NCBI RefSeq assembly: GCF_024832785.1
Contig: NZ_CP116615.1
Span: 2,108,001 to 2,172,000, forward strand
Reading direction: 5' to 3'
Length of the DNA: 64,000 nucleotides
Source of the DNA: Fontisphaera persica
GTDB lineage: Bacteria; Verrucomicrobiota; Verrucomicrobiia; Limisphaerales; Fontisphaeraceae
How positions within the stretch are numbered: position 1 is the first letter of the stretch; each line of letters starts with the position of its first letter. Below are positions 15,968 through 23,250 of the stretch, piece after piece. The translations under genes were made by a program, and so were the position numbers. The notes under the pieces were generated by a model that was not told where the DNA came from, did not search any database, and worked only from the letters and a program-made list of their open reading frames with translations.

Positions 15968-16926
15968 TCACCCTCTGTTAAAACGCTGGGGCGACTCGCA
16001 TGCCCACTTGAATAGCGCGTCCTCCCTAACAACCATTGCAGTTCCCACGCCCACGCCAGTTCCGATAAGGATGACTTCGCCGACAACTCCGGAAACAACG
16101 CCGACGGTTTCGATTTGTTGCGGAGTTCCCGGAACGTAGTCTGTCCAGTGTCTGGTTCGCTCTGCCCAAAGCGGCTTTTCTGGCGCTCGCCGATGCGCCT
16201 CAATCAAAACCCAAACGGGGATTGGCTGCTCTCCACCTCCACCGGGACATCTTTTCTTGAACTCATCAATCCACTTTTCCAGACGCTTTTGCTGTTCGTT
16301 AAACTTGTCAATGTGGTTCTGCCAACCAACCAGATCATGCTTGTAGAGGAACTGTTTGTCTGCGAGCAGGTCGTTGTATCGTCCACGGGTATGCCGTGCG
16401 AGTTGCTTGAGGAACTCCAAAATCGCCTCACAACATGCGTTCGCCGGCGGATTTGGCGGCATCGGAACTGAGGCGAGGCCAAGGGCGTCCACGAATCCCA
16501 TGGGGTTGTTCAGCACGTATCCATACATGTTCACGCCCCCTCTTCCTCAATCGGATCCCTGCTCAGCCAGCGGGCGGCGGTGGGGAATAGTAGCGGTGGC
16601 CGTAGTAAGAGAGGCCGGTTTCCCAGTCAAAGTATTTGGTGGAGAAGAGATGATGGAAGGTCTGGGCCAGGGGCCGGTGGCGCGGAGAAGTTCGCCAAAC
16701 GGGCCGTATTCGTATTGGGCAACCATGATGCCGTCAGAGACCCGGACGTAACCCATTACATTCCCGTTCCCGTCATACACCGGAAAATACACCCCCGCAT
16801 CCGGGCCATTATGTATCACCGTCGCCATCCCACCGCGGACGCAACTTTTCTCCCCAGGCCTCATCACCCCACATGGTTTCTATTGCTTGCATCTTCAGGC
16901 TGACCTCTTCCCCAATATCCCCCAAA
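15968..16926 (-). pseudogene. Rhs cassette 1: core fragment plus CT domain, frameshifted
   Basis: The core is shorter than in other units (VRGGMATVIHNGPDAG, PVYDGNGNVMGYVRVSDG, YEYGPFGELLRATG) and loses frame at GPWPRPS. The CT frame is open from the core end NMYGYVLNNPMGFVDALGL (16534) to 15968, 188 aa. It contains a helical block RYNDLLADKQFLYKHDL, W..HIDKFNEQQKRLEKWIDE, KRCPGGGG, common in Rhs/polymorphic CT regions of proteobacteria as I remember them. A glycine/valine-rich stretch that could insert in a membrane (GVVSGVVGEVILIGTGVGVG) follows, then a short tail. Activity unknown. Confidence 0.6.
16871..16926 (-). repeat. Cassette leader repeat, diverged copy at cassette 1
   Basis: Retains GGGGGATATTGGGG and AAGATGCAAGCAATAGAAAC but differs at several positions from the other five copies. 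It is the outermost leader, next to the transposase remnant. Confidence 0.55.
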
Positions 16927-16938
16927 ACAGCCCTCCCT

Positions 16939-17748
16939 TCAAGCCTTCATTCGCCCTTTTGCCCCCTGCGGGCGCATCTCAATTTCTTGCAGGGTGGAAG
17001 GCCGTGTGGGGAAGAAAAGTGACCAGCGGTCGTTGTGCCAGAAGGTTTCCAGACAGAGCAGCGCTTCGTCCCCGGCCGTGCTCCAGAACTGCCCGGGCCG
17101 CTTGAACCGGCACTGCGCCTGCCGACAGGTCGCTTCCACCGCCCCGCTGCCCAGCGGTTCGCCCGCCCGCCGCCCGGCCCGATAGTCCATCCGCGCTTGA
17201 GGCTCCCGCAAGTAGGCGATTTCTTTGGCCACCTCCTCCGCCGTCGGCTCGGTGGGCGAGTAGCCGGTGGTGTCGTCGAGACCCAGGGCGGCATCGGCCG
17301 GGATGCGCCATTGGCGGCAGCGTTGGCAATAGCCGCGGGTGCGTTCCAAAGTGATGTCGCCAAAGCGGGTCTGGAAGGTGCGGGCGTGGCCGGAGGAGCA
17401 CCGGCTTAAGGGTTGGCCGCAGACCGGGCAGCGCGGGGGCGTGGCGTCGGCCTTGGCCTGCGCGGCCCGCCTAAGGGTTTCCCGCAGGAGGGCTTGTAGG
17501 TCATGCTGGAGTTGGGTTTCCAGATGGCCCAAATTCTGATCGGTGGATACCAAGAAGTGCGCCACTGAGGCTTCCAAGGTCCCCACCAAACGGGCCGCCA
17601 GCACGGCCAAGGATTCTGGGGCGGATGGCGCAGGCTGGGTGGGGCGAGCGGGGGCAACGGTGGGGGTGGTAGCCGGGGAGGTAAGCGAAGTTGTTGTCGT
17701 GGCCCCAGTATAGACACCCCTGCAAGAAAATAAGATGCGTCCCGTCAC
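16939..17748 (-). mobile_element. ISKra4-family transposase with internal deletion
   Basis: 269 aa open reading frame. The N-terminal half has a low-complexity Thr/Pro/Ala leader, a helical block, a zinc-ribbon CPVCGQPLSRCSSG and the typical RFGDITLERTRGYCQRC with a further CxxC and a 'P.DAALGL' segment. It then jumps directly to the C-terminal block of the family (RMDYRAGRRAGEPLGSGAVE, ATCRQAQCRFKRPGQFW). ISKra4 transposases usually have over 100 more residues here, carrying the first catalytic acidic residues of the DDE domain, so this copy should be inactive. No clear terminal inverted repeats were found. It marks the right side of the Rhs array. Confidence 0.7.
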
Positions 17749-17826
17749 CTATGATATTTTTCTTGGCATTATCAGCCTATAAAGCTAGTCTTTACACGTT
17801 CATTCAGGTATAGAACATGATCGGTC

Positions 17827-18126
17827 ATGAAGAAGGTTCTTAAAAATTATCGTTTGCCAGTCTCCTTGGTGGAAAAGCTAGACCGCTACGCCGAAGCCTT
17901 GGGCATTGACCGCACTCAATTGATCGAGGAAACCCTGGAGCACTACCTGGATGCACAGGCCCGGAAATTGGCCGGCGAACGTCGGGCAAAACTTGAAAAC
18001 ACCTTCCAATCAACCGCAGCCCGTAAATTCAAGCGTGATGCTGTGAAATCGGAAAAATCACCCCTGCTCTGCCTCAGCCAAATGCCGCCAACGAGGAATG
18101 AAACCATGCTTTTTATTCAAAAATAG
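17827..18126 (+). CDS. Ribbon-helix-helix (CopG/Arc-type) protein
   Basis: 99 aa. The first ~45 residues fit the RHH fold: one strand (VLKNYRLPVSLVEKLDRYA), then two helices around AEALGIDRTQLIEETLEHYL. The rest is a basic linker (RKLAGERRAKLENTF, RKFKRDAVKSEK) and an unrelated-looking tail. RHH proteins bind operators, often as antitoxins or in mobile elements. No toxin gene follows; 110 bp downstream is the tRNA scar, so it may be a leftover accessory gene of the integrated element. No convincing ribosome-binding site is visible. Confidence 0.55.
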   Translation: MKKVLKNYRLPVSLVEKLDRYAEALGIDRTQLIEETLEHYLDAQARKLAGERRAKLENTFQSTAARKFKRDAVKSEKSPLLCLSQMPPTRNETMLFIQK

Positions 18127-18238
18127 CGTGACTCCCTGCGAGGACACTGCGACGGCAAATACTGATTTAAATGACGTTAGCAAAACGTTAGCGAAAAACC
18201 AAAGGTATTATAAAATGGCCGTAAATAAGCATTTCGGG

Positions 18239-18288
18239 CCACAATGGCATTGTGGGGGTCACGAGTTCGAGTCTCGTCGGCTCCACCA
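18239..18288 (+). tRNA. 3' half of tRNA-Ala(GGC), probable attachment-site scar
   Basis: Starting at 18239: anticodon stem CCACA/TGTGG (5 bp) around the loop ATGGCAT (anticodon GGC, U33 present), variable loop GGGTC, T arm ACGAG-TTCGAGT-CTCGT (5 bp), acceptor 3' strand CGGCTCC, discriminator A and CCA. The U at position 70 is the base of the G3-U70 alanine identity pair. No D arm or acceptor 5' strand (expected GGGGCCG) precedes it, so this is not a functional tRNA. A tRNA 3' half starting at the anticodon stem is the classic att left by tyrosine-recombinase elements. Direct repeats ACGTTAGC (18174 and 18186) lie just upstream. No integrase gene is present. Confidence 0.8.
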
Positions 18289-19096
18289 TTTCCTTTTCCC
18301 CTGCAATCTTCGCATCCTGAACAACCAGAACGGTTTGCATGACGTCAGCCAATTGCTGTTTGTCGTTATCCAAGATTCCATGTTGAAGCATAGAGTTTAT
18401 TTAATTAAATACACAGCAAAGACACTCGCGAGCGCGTTAGCACAAGTGCCTCAATCATTACGATGTGAATGGGCTTGACGGTTGGGGCGGGTGAAGGGAG
18501 GGGCTGAGAAGACAAAACCCGCGATAGACTGCCTGCGCGGGGAGGCAACTGATGCCGTTTGGGCCGAAAGACAGCGTTTTTTGGTGGGGCGCGTATCGTC
18601 AGACAGAGCTCCGCCAGACCCGGTCTCTACCGGGACGGCGGTGGGAGGGGGTGAGGGCTCAGCGGGCGGAGGCATCATCCGCTAGCCCCCACCAGATTTG
18701 CAGCGGTCTGGAAAGGCGAATCGTCCACCCCGCTTAAATTGCAAACACCCCAAATAAGCCTCTGAAGGCTCGACGTGCCGACGGAGTTTTGCTCATGGAT
18801 TCCTATTTCGACAATCCCCTTTTCCCGCCCCGCTCTGGGCTGTCTTCTCGTGCGGATGCCCAATCGTGGCTGCGATGTAGGTCGCGCTTTGGCGGGGGCA
18901 TCGCGGCGGTCGGCGGCTGCGTTCCTGGAAGGCGCAAGGTTCGCGGGGGACGTAGCGCCGCGGTTCCTCCTTGCGGCGTACGCTTAACATGATGAAATCT
19001 TGACCACAGGGGGGTCACAATCTACCCAGTCTTTCCCATCGTTGCCTGCATTTTCCTTTGCAGACCGGGCGGCGGCGGTGCATCCTTGTTTTGGCG
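18289..19096. other. Intergenic region, no gene recognised
   Basis: About 800 bp between the tRNA scar and lipA. Short ORFs on both strands (e.g. around 18482-18685 and 18793-19018) are not protein-like. No hairpin or repeat family of the Rhs array was recognised here. It probably holds island flank and the lipA promoter. Confidence 0.4.
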
Positions 19097-19993
19097 ATGA
19101 GCACGACAATGGAGTCCTCCACCAGCCGCCGGCGGTTGCCGGAGTGGCTGCGCTTGCGGTTGCCGCAGACGGCGGCGTTTGCGCATACGCGTAATTTGTT
19201 GCAAGACCAGCGCCTGCATACGGTGTGCGAAAGTGCGCGCTGCCCCAATCACTGGGAATGTTGGAGCAAGGGCACGGCCACGTTCATGATTGGGGGCGAC
19301 CGCTGCACGCGGGCGTGCAAGTTTTGCGCGGTCACCACCGCCAAGCCGCTGCCCTTGGAGCCTACGGAGCCACAGCGCGTGGCGGAGGCGGCCCGTCGGA
19401 TGGGGCTGCGCCACGTGGTCATCACCGGCGTGGCGCGGGATGATTTACCCGACGGCGGCGCGGAGCATTTCCGCCGCACAATTGAAGCGGTGCGCGCGCT
19501 GAATCCGGGGGTGGTTATTGAGGTGTTGACGCCGGATTTCCAAGACCAGGACGCAGCGCTGCGCTGCGTGCTGGCGGGGCGGCCGGAGATTTTCAATCAC
19601 AACCTTGAAACGGTGCGCCGGTTGACGCCCACCGTGCGGCATCGGGCGACGTATGAGCGCTCACTCAGCGTGCTGCGCAAGGTCAAAACGTGGGCGGGCG
19701 AGACGCTCTACACCAAATCGGGCCTGATGCTGGGTTTGGGGGAAACGGAGGAGGAACTACGGGAAGCGTTGCAGGATTTGCGGGCCGCCGGCTGTGACCT
19801 GCTGACCCTCGGCCAATATCTGCAACCCACGCCGGAGCATTTGCCGGTGGTGGAATATGTGTCTCCGGAACGCTTTGCGGCGTATGGACGCCTGGCGCGG
19901 GAAATGGGTTTTGTGCACGTCTCCAGCGCCCCGCTGGTGCGCAGCTCCTATCACGCCGATGACTTTCACCCGGACCGCACCCGGAATGCATAA
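19097..19993 (+). CDS. lipA: Lipoyl synthase
   Basis: Radical-SAM enzyme that inserts two sulfurs into protein-bound octanoyl groups to make lipoyl cofactor. 298 aa from the ATG at 19097 (an in-frame upstream ATG at 19058 adds an unlikely RRRC-rich leader; an alternative ATG lies four codons in). It has the auxiliary cluster motif CESARCPNHWECW, the radical-SAM motif RCTRACKFCAV, GGAEHFRRTIEAVR and LGLGETEEEL, and ends with the conserved SSAPLVRSSYHADDF segment (the Ser supplies a ligand to the auxiliary cluster in characterised LipA). Length is normal. It abuts the DUF554 gene without a gap. lipB is not in the window. Confidence 0.95.
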   Translation: MSTTMESSTSRRRLPEWLRLRLPQTAAFAHTRNLLQDQRLHTVCESARCPNHWECWSKGTATFMIGGDRCTRACKFCAVTTAKPLPLEPTEPQRVAEAARRMGLRHVVITGVARDDLPDGGAEHFRRTIEAVRALNPGVVIEVLTPDFQDQDAALRCVLAGRPEIFNHNLETVRRLTPTVRHRATYERSLSVLRKVKTWAGETLYTKSGLMLGLGETEEELREALQDLRAAGCDLLTLGQYLQPTPEHLPVVEYVSPERFAAYGRLAREMGFVHVSSAPLVRSSYHADDFHPDRTRNA

Positions 19994-20719
19994 ATGATCG
20001 GCACCGCGTTGAATGTGGCGGCGATTGTGGCCGGGGGGCTGGCCGGCAGCAGCCCACGGTGGCGCTTGAGCCAGGGGCGCGAGCAGCAAATCAAGACTTT
20101 TCTCGGCGTGGCGGCTCTGGTGCTGGGGGGAAAACTTTTTTGGGCGGGCACACAAGGGCCGCTTGGCGCCGCCCTCAAGGTGTGGGGGCTGGTGTTGTTG
20201 TCTTTGATGCTGGGCAAGGTTGCCGGCCGACTGCTGGGTCTGCAAAACGCCAGCAACCGCCTGGGCCAATATGCCCTGCAGCGATTGCAGGCGCCGGCCA
20301 AGGCAGCCCACCGCTGGGATCATGCGCTGCTGGTGGGCGCGGCCTTGTTTTGTGCCGCGCCGCTGGCCTTCATCGGCAGCCTGCAGGACGGCCTGCATAA
20401 TTTCTGGTATCTACTAGCGGTCAAGGCGGTGATGGACGGCCTGGCGGCGCAGGCCTTTGTGCCGCTGTTGGGCCGCGGGATTTTGCTGGCAGCGCTGCCG
20501 GTGGCGGCCTGGCAGGGGGTGTTGACCCTGGGCGCGCGCGCCCTGGTGGAAGCAGGCTGGCTTTCCACTTTTGCCCCGGCCACGGCGGCCTTGCATCTGG
20601 TGTGCGGTTTTTTGGCGATTAGTGTGGCGGTGGTGATTTTTGAAGTGCGTAAAATTGAGCTGGCTAACTACCTGCCGGCGCTGGTCATCGCGCCGTTGCT
20701 GGCACGCTGGCTGGTCTGA
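19994..20719 (+). CDS. DUF554 family membrane protein
   Basis: 241 aa, six or seven hydrophobic segments, starting right after the lipA stop (same operon). The N-terminus MIGTALNVAAIVAGGLAGSS, the central HALLVGAALFCAAPLAFIGSLQDGL and YLLAVKAVMDGLAAQAF match the DUF554 (YqgA/YdfK) pattern of 'G(A)xLFCxGxMaIlGsIqdGL' and 'lxvKaxlDgxxs'. The family is a predicted inner-membrane protein, possibly a transporter; function is unknown. Nothing links it to lipoate apart from adjacency. Confidence 0.8.
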   Translation: MIGTALNVAAIVAGGLAGSSPRWRLSQGREQQIKTFLGVAALVLGGKLFWAGTQGPLGAALKVWGLVLLSLMLGKVAGRLLGLQNASNRLGQYALQRLQAPAKAAHRWDHALLVGAALFCAAPLAFIGSLQDGLHNFWYLLAVKAVMDGLAAQAFVPLLGRGILLAALPVAAWQGVLTLGARALVEAGWLSTFAPATAALHLVCGFLAISVAVVIFEVRKIELANYLPALVIAPLLARWLV

Positions 20720-20735
20720 AAGCCCTGCCGCCGGA

Positions 20736-21128
20736 TTATTTCTCCTCCGGCTTGCGTTTGCGGGCGTATTTTTCGATGCCGGCAATCACCGCTTCCAGAC
20801 TGGCAGGCTTGGCGATGAAAGGATAGCCGCCAATGACGCCGTCATGCTCGGCCACGCGGGAGGGTTTGACGGACGCGCTCAGGAAAACGATGGGGTAATC
20901 CTTCAGCTCCGGGTCCGCCTTGAATTGGTTGGCCACGTCTCCGCCAAACATCTGGGGCATGATGACGTCGAGCAGAACGACGTCAGGTTTGAATTGGCGG
21001 GCGGCTTCCACGGCTGCGCCACCCCAGTTTTCCACGCGCACCTCATACTGCCCGGTGCGTTCGAGATTGAGCTTCAACAGCCGCGTGAAGCTTTCTTCGT
21101 CATCCACCAGCAGCACCCGGGTCTTCAT
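20736..21128 (-). CDS. Single-domain response regulator (receiver only)
   Basis: 130 aa, one REC domain and nothing else. Acidic pocket VLLVDDEESF, phospho-acceptor Asp in VVLLDVIMPQM, switch Ser in IVFLSASVKP and the conserved Lys in PFIAKPAS are all present. Without an output domain it would act by protein contact or as a phosphate relay, for example with hybrid kinases. No kinase is adjacent; it lies convergent to the DUF554 gene and downstream of the helicase. Confidence 0.85.
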   Translation of the reverse strand: MKTRVLLVDDEESFTRLLKLNLERTGQYEVRVENWGGAAVEAARQFKPDVVLLDVIMPQMFGGDVANQFKADPELKDYPIVFLSASVKPSRVAEHDGVIGGYPFIAKPASLEAVIAGIEKYARKRKPEEK

Positions 21129-21159
21129 AGTGGGCTAGTTGCAGGACAATATAATCCCC

Positions 21160-23190
21160 TCAGGCTTTGGAGCGCAAGGAGGCTTTCAATTCCGCCAAAA
21201 TACGGCTGCCCTCCTCCACACTGACCGGCTGCTTCCGGCGTTCTTCCGCCCGTTCGATGAGATGGGCGGGCAGCTCCAACAAAAACCGCGAAGGATGCGC
21301 CGGGGTGGGAGCACCGTACTTTTTCCGGGCCAGGCAGTGGCTCAACGTCAGAGTTTGGCGGGCACGGGTGATGCCAACGTAGAACAGGCGGCGCTCCTCG
21401 TCCACCGTTCCCTCCTCCTTGGAGCGGGTGTGCGGCAGCAGTCCCTCCTCCAACCCCACCAAAAACACATGGGGGAATTCCAAGCCCTTGCAGCTATGCA
21501 GGGTAATCAGCGTCACCTGGTCCCCCTCCAGTTCCTCTTCCTCGTCCCGGTCGGCGTCCAAAGTGATTTCCTCCAGAAACCGGTTCAGGCGCTCGCCGGG
21601 CGTGGCGCCGGCGTAGTCCTCGTGGTCCAGGGTGCTCACCAAATCTTTGAGGATGCGGATGCGGTTTTCCGCCGCTTCCGGCGTTTTTTCGCTCGCGCGG
21701 ATTTCCTCCCAATAACCCACCTGGTCCAGCCAGTGCTCGGCCCAGCGCCGCAGGGAAAAACCGGGCACCGGCTGGGCGAGCGTGTGGTGATGCGTTTCCA
21801 CCAGATGCAAAAAACCGCGCACGGCCTCGCGCGCGCGGGCCGGCAGGGCTTCCTGCACATCGGTGTGCCGCATGGCGGTGAACACCGAGCAATGCCGCGC
21901 ATGGCTCAGGGCCAGAAGCCGCTCCATGGTGGCCTCGCTCAAGCCGCGCGCCGGCACATTGGCAATGCGCAGCAGGCTGATGTCATCGTGCGGATGGTGG
22001 AAAGTGCGCAGGTAGGCCAGAAAATCCTTGATTTCGCGCCGGTCAAAATAACTCTGGCCGCCCACCAGGTGGTAGCGGACGCGCGCCGCCCGCAACGCCG
22101 TTTCCAGCGCGCGCGCCTGGTGATTGGTGCGAAACAGAATGGCCTGCTGCTGCCAGGGGATGCGTTTGAATTTGCGGTTGATTTCAATCTGCTCGACGAT
22201 GCCGCGGGCTTCTTCCTCCTCGTTTGCAAAGGTGTGGAGCACGATGGGGCTGCCCTGCCCGTTGCGGCTCCACAATTTCTTGGGCCGGCGGCGGGAGTTG
22301 TGGGTGATCACCGCATTGGCCGCCTCCAGGATGACATTGGTGGAGCGGTAGTTTTGCTCCAGCTTGATGACCTTGACCCGGGGAAAATACTTTTCCATGT
22401 CGAGCAGGTTGGCGATTTCCGCGCCGCGCCAGCCGTAGATGCTCTGGTCGTCATCGCCCACCACGCACAGGTTTTGGTGGTGGGCGGCCAGGAGCCGCAA
22501 AATCTCGAACTGGGCGGCGTTGGTATCTTGGTATTCATCCACCATGATGTAGCGAAAGCGCTGGCGGCACTGGGCCAATACTTCCTTGTCCTTTCGTAAC
22601 AAGGTAAGCGTCAATCCCAGCAAATCATCAAAATCCACCGCATTGCAGGCGCGGAGCGCGGACTCATACCTGGGCAGCAAATGGCGGGCGATTTCATGCA
22701 GCGTATCCTCCCGGCCATCAAAACCGTTTTTAATCCGGCTGATTGCCGCCGCGACGTCAGCCGCGTCCAACGAAACCCCGCGCACATTGAAATGCGAAAG
22801 AATGCGGCGCACCGCGCTCAGGCGCTCCGACTCGCTGTAAATGACAAAGTTGGGCTTGTAACCCAAGCGGTCAATGTATTGGCGGAGCAGGCGCGCCCCC
22901 AGCGCGTGAAAAGTGCAGATGGTGGGCGACTCTGGTTTGGGCTGGCCGGGCGCCACGCGGGGCCGGGGCACCAACTGCGCCACGCGTTCTTTCATTTCGC
23001 GCGCCGCCTTGTTGGTGAAGGTCACCGCCAAAATCTGCCCCGGCGGGACGCCCCGGGCAATCAGGTGCGCCAGCCGGTAGGTGATGACCCGCGTCTTGCC
23101 CGTACCGGCCCCCGCCAGTATCAACACCGGCCCTTCGGTGGTCTCCACCGCCCGGCGTTGTTCTGGATTCAAACTGTTCAAATCCACCAT
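21160..23190 (-). CDS. UvrD/PcrA/Rep-type superfamily 1 DNA helicase
   Basis: 676 aa from the ATG at 23190 (MVDLNSLNPEQRRAVE is the usual N-terminus; the frame extends 13 codons upstream). Motifs in order: Q-motif LNPEQRRAV, Walker A GAGTGKT, Ia TFTNKAAREMKERV, II VDEYQDTN, III GDDDQSIYGWRGA, IV LEQNYRST, V LITLHSCKGLEFPHVFLVGLEEGLLPH, VI EERRLFYVGITRARQTL. It is a 3'-5' ATP-dependent helicase for repair or replication restart. Size (~680 aa) and the lack of a long C-terminal extension are nearer Rep than PcrA; the exact subfamily cannot be fixed by eye. Confidence 0.92.
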   Translation of the reverse strand: MVDLNSLNPEQRRAVETTEGPVLILAGAGTGKTRVITYRLAHLIARGVPPGQILAVTFTNKAAREMKERVAQLVPRPRVAPGQPKPESPTICTFHALGARLLRQYIDRLGYKPNFVIYSESERLSAVRRILSHFNVRGVSLDAADVAAAISRIKNGFDGREDTLHEIARHLLPRYESALRACNAVDFDDLLGLTLTLLRKDKEVLAQCRQRFRYIMVDEYQDTNAAQFEILRLLAAHHQNLCVVGDDDQSIYGWRGAEIANLLDMEKYFPRVKVIKLEQNYRSTNVILEAANAVITHNSRRRPKKLWSRNGQGSPIVLHTFANEEEEARGIVEQIEINRKFKRIPWQQQAILFRTNHQARALETALRAARVRYHLVGGQSYFDRREIKDFLAYLRTFHHPHDDISLLRIANVPARGLSEATMERLLALSHARHCSVFTAMRHTDVQEALPARAREAVRGFLHLVETHHHTLAQPVPGFSLRRWAEHWLDQVGYWEEIRASEKTPEAAENRIRILKDLVSTLDHEDYAGATPGERLNRFLEEITLDADRDEEEELEGDQVTLITLHSCKGLEFPHVFLVGLEEGLLPHTRSKEEGTVDEERRLFYVGITRARQTLTLSHCLARKKYGAPTPAHPSRFLLELPAHLIERAEERRKQPVSVEEGSRILAELKASLRSKA

Positions 23191-23250
23191 GAGTGCGGCG
23201 GAGTGTAGTGGGTGCCGGGCGCAAGGCAAGCAAGGAAGAAAAACGGCCGC

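Noticed and set aside
18239-18288. tmRNA (ssrA) 3' end instead of tRNA-Ala
   Set aside because: tmRNA also ends in GCTCCACCA with U70, but here a proper 5-bp anticodon stem with loop ATGGCAT and a 5-nt variable loop precede the T arm, which tmRNA lacks.
18188-18391. Minus-strand ORF reading VEPTRLELVTPTMP
   Set aside because: This is the well-known translation artefact of a tRNA 3' end; the DNA is the tRNA-Ala fragment.
21139-22599. 486-codon plus-strand ORF
   Set aside because: Antisense shadow of the helicase gene, whose motifs are complete on the minus strand.
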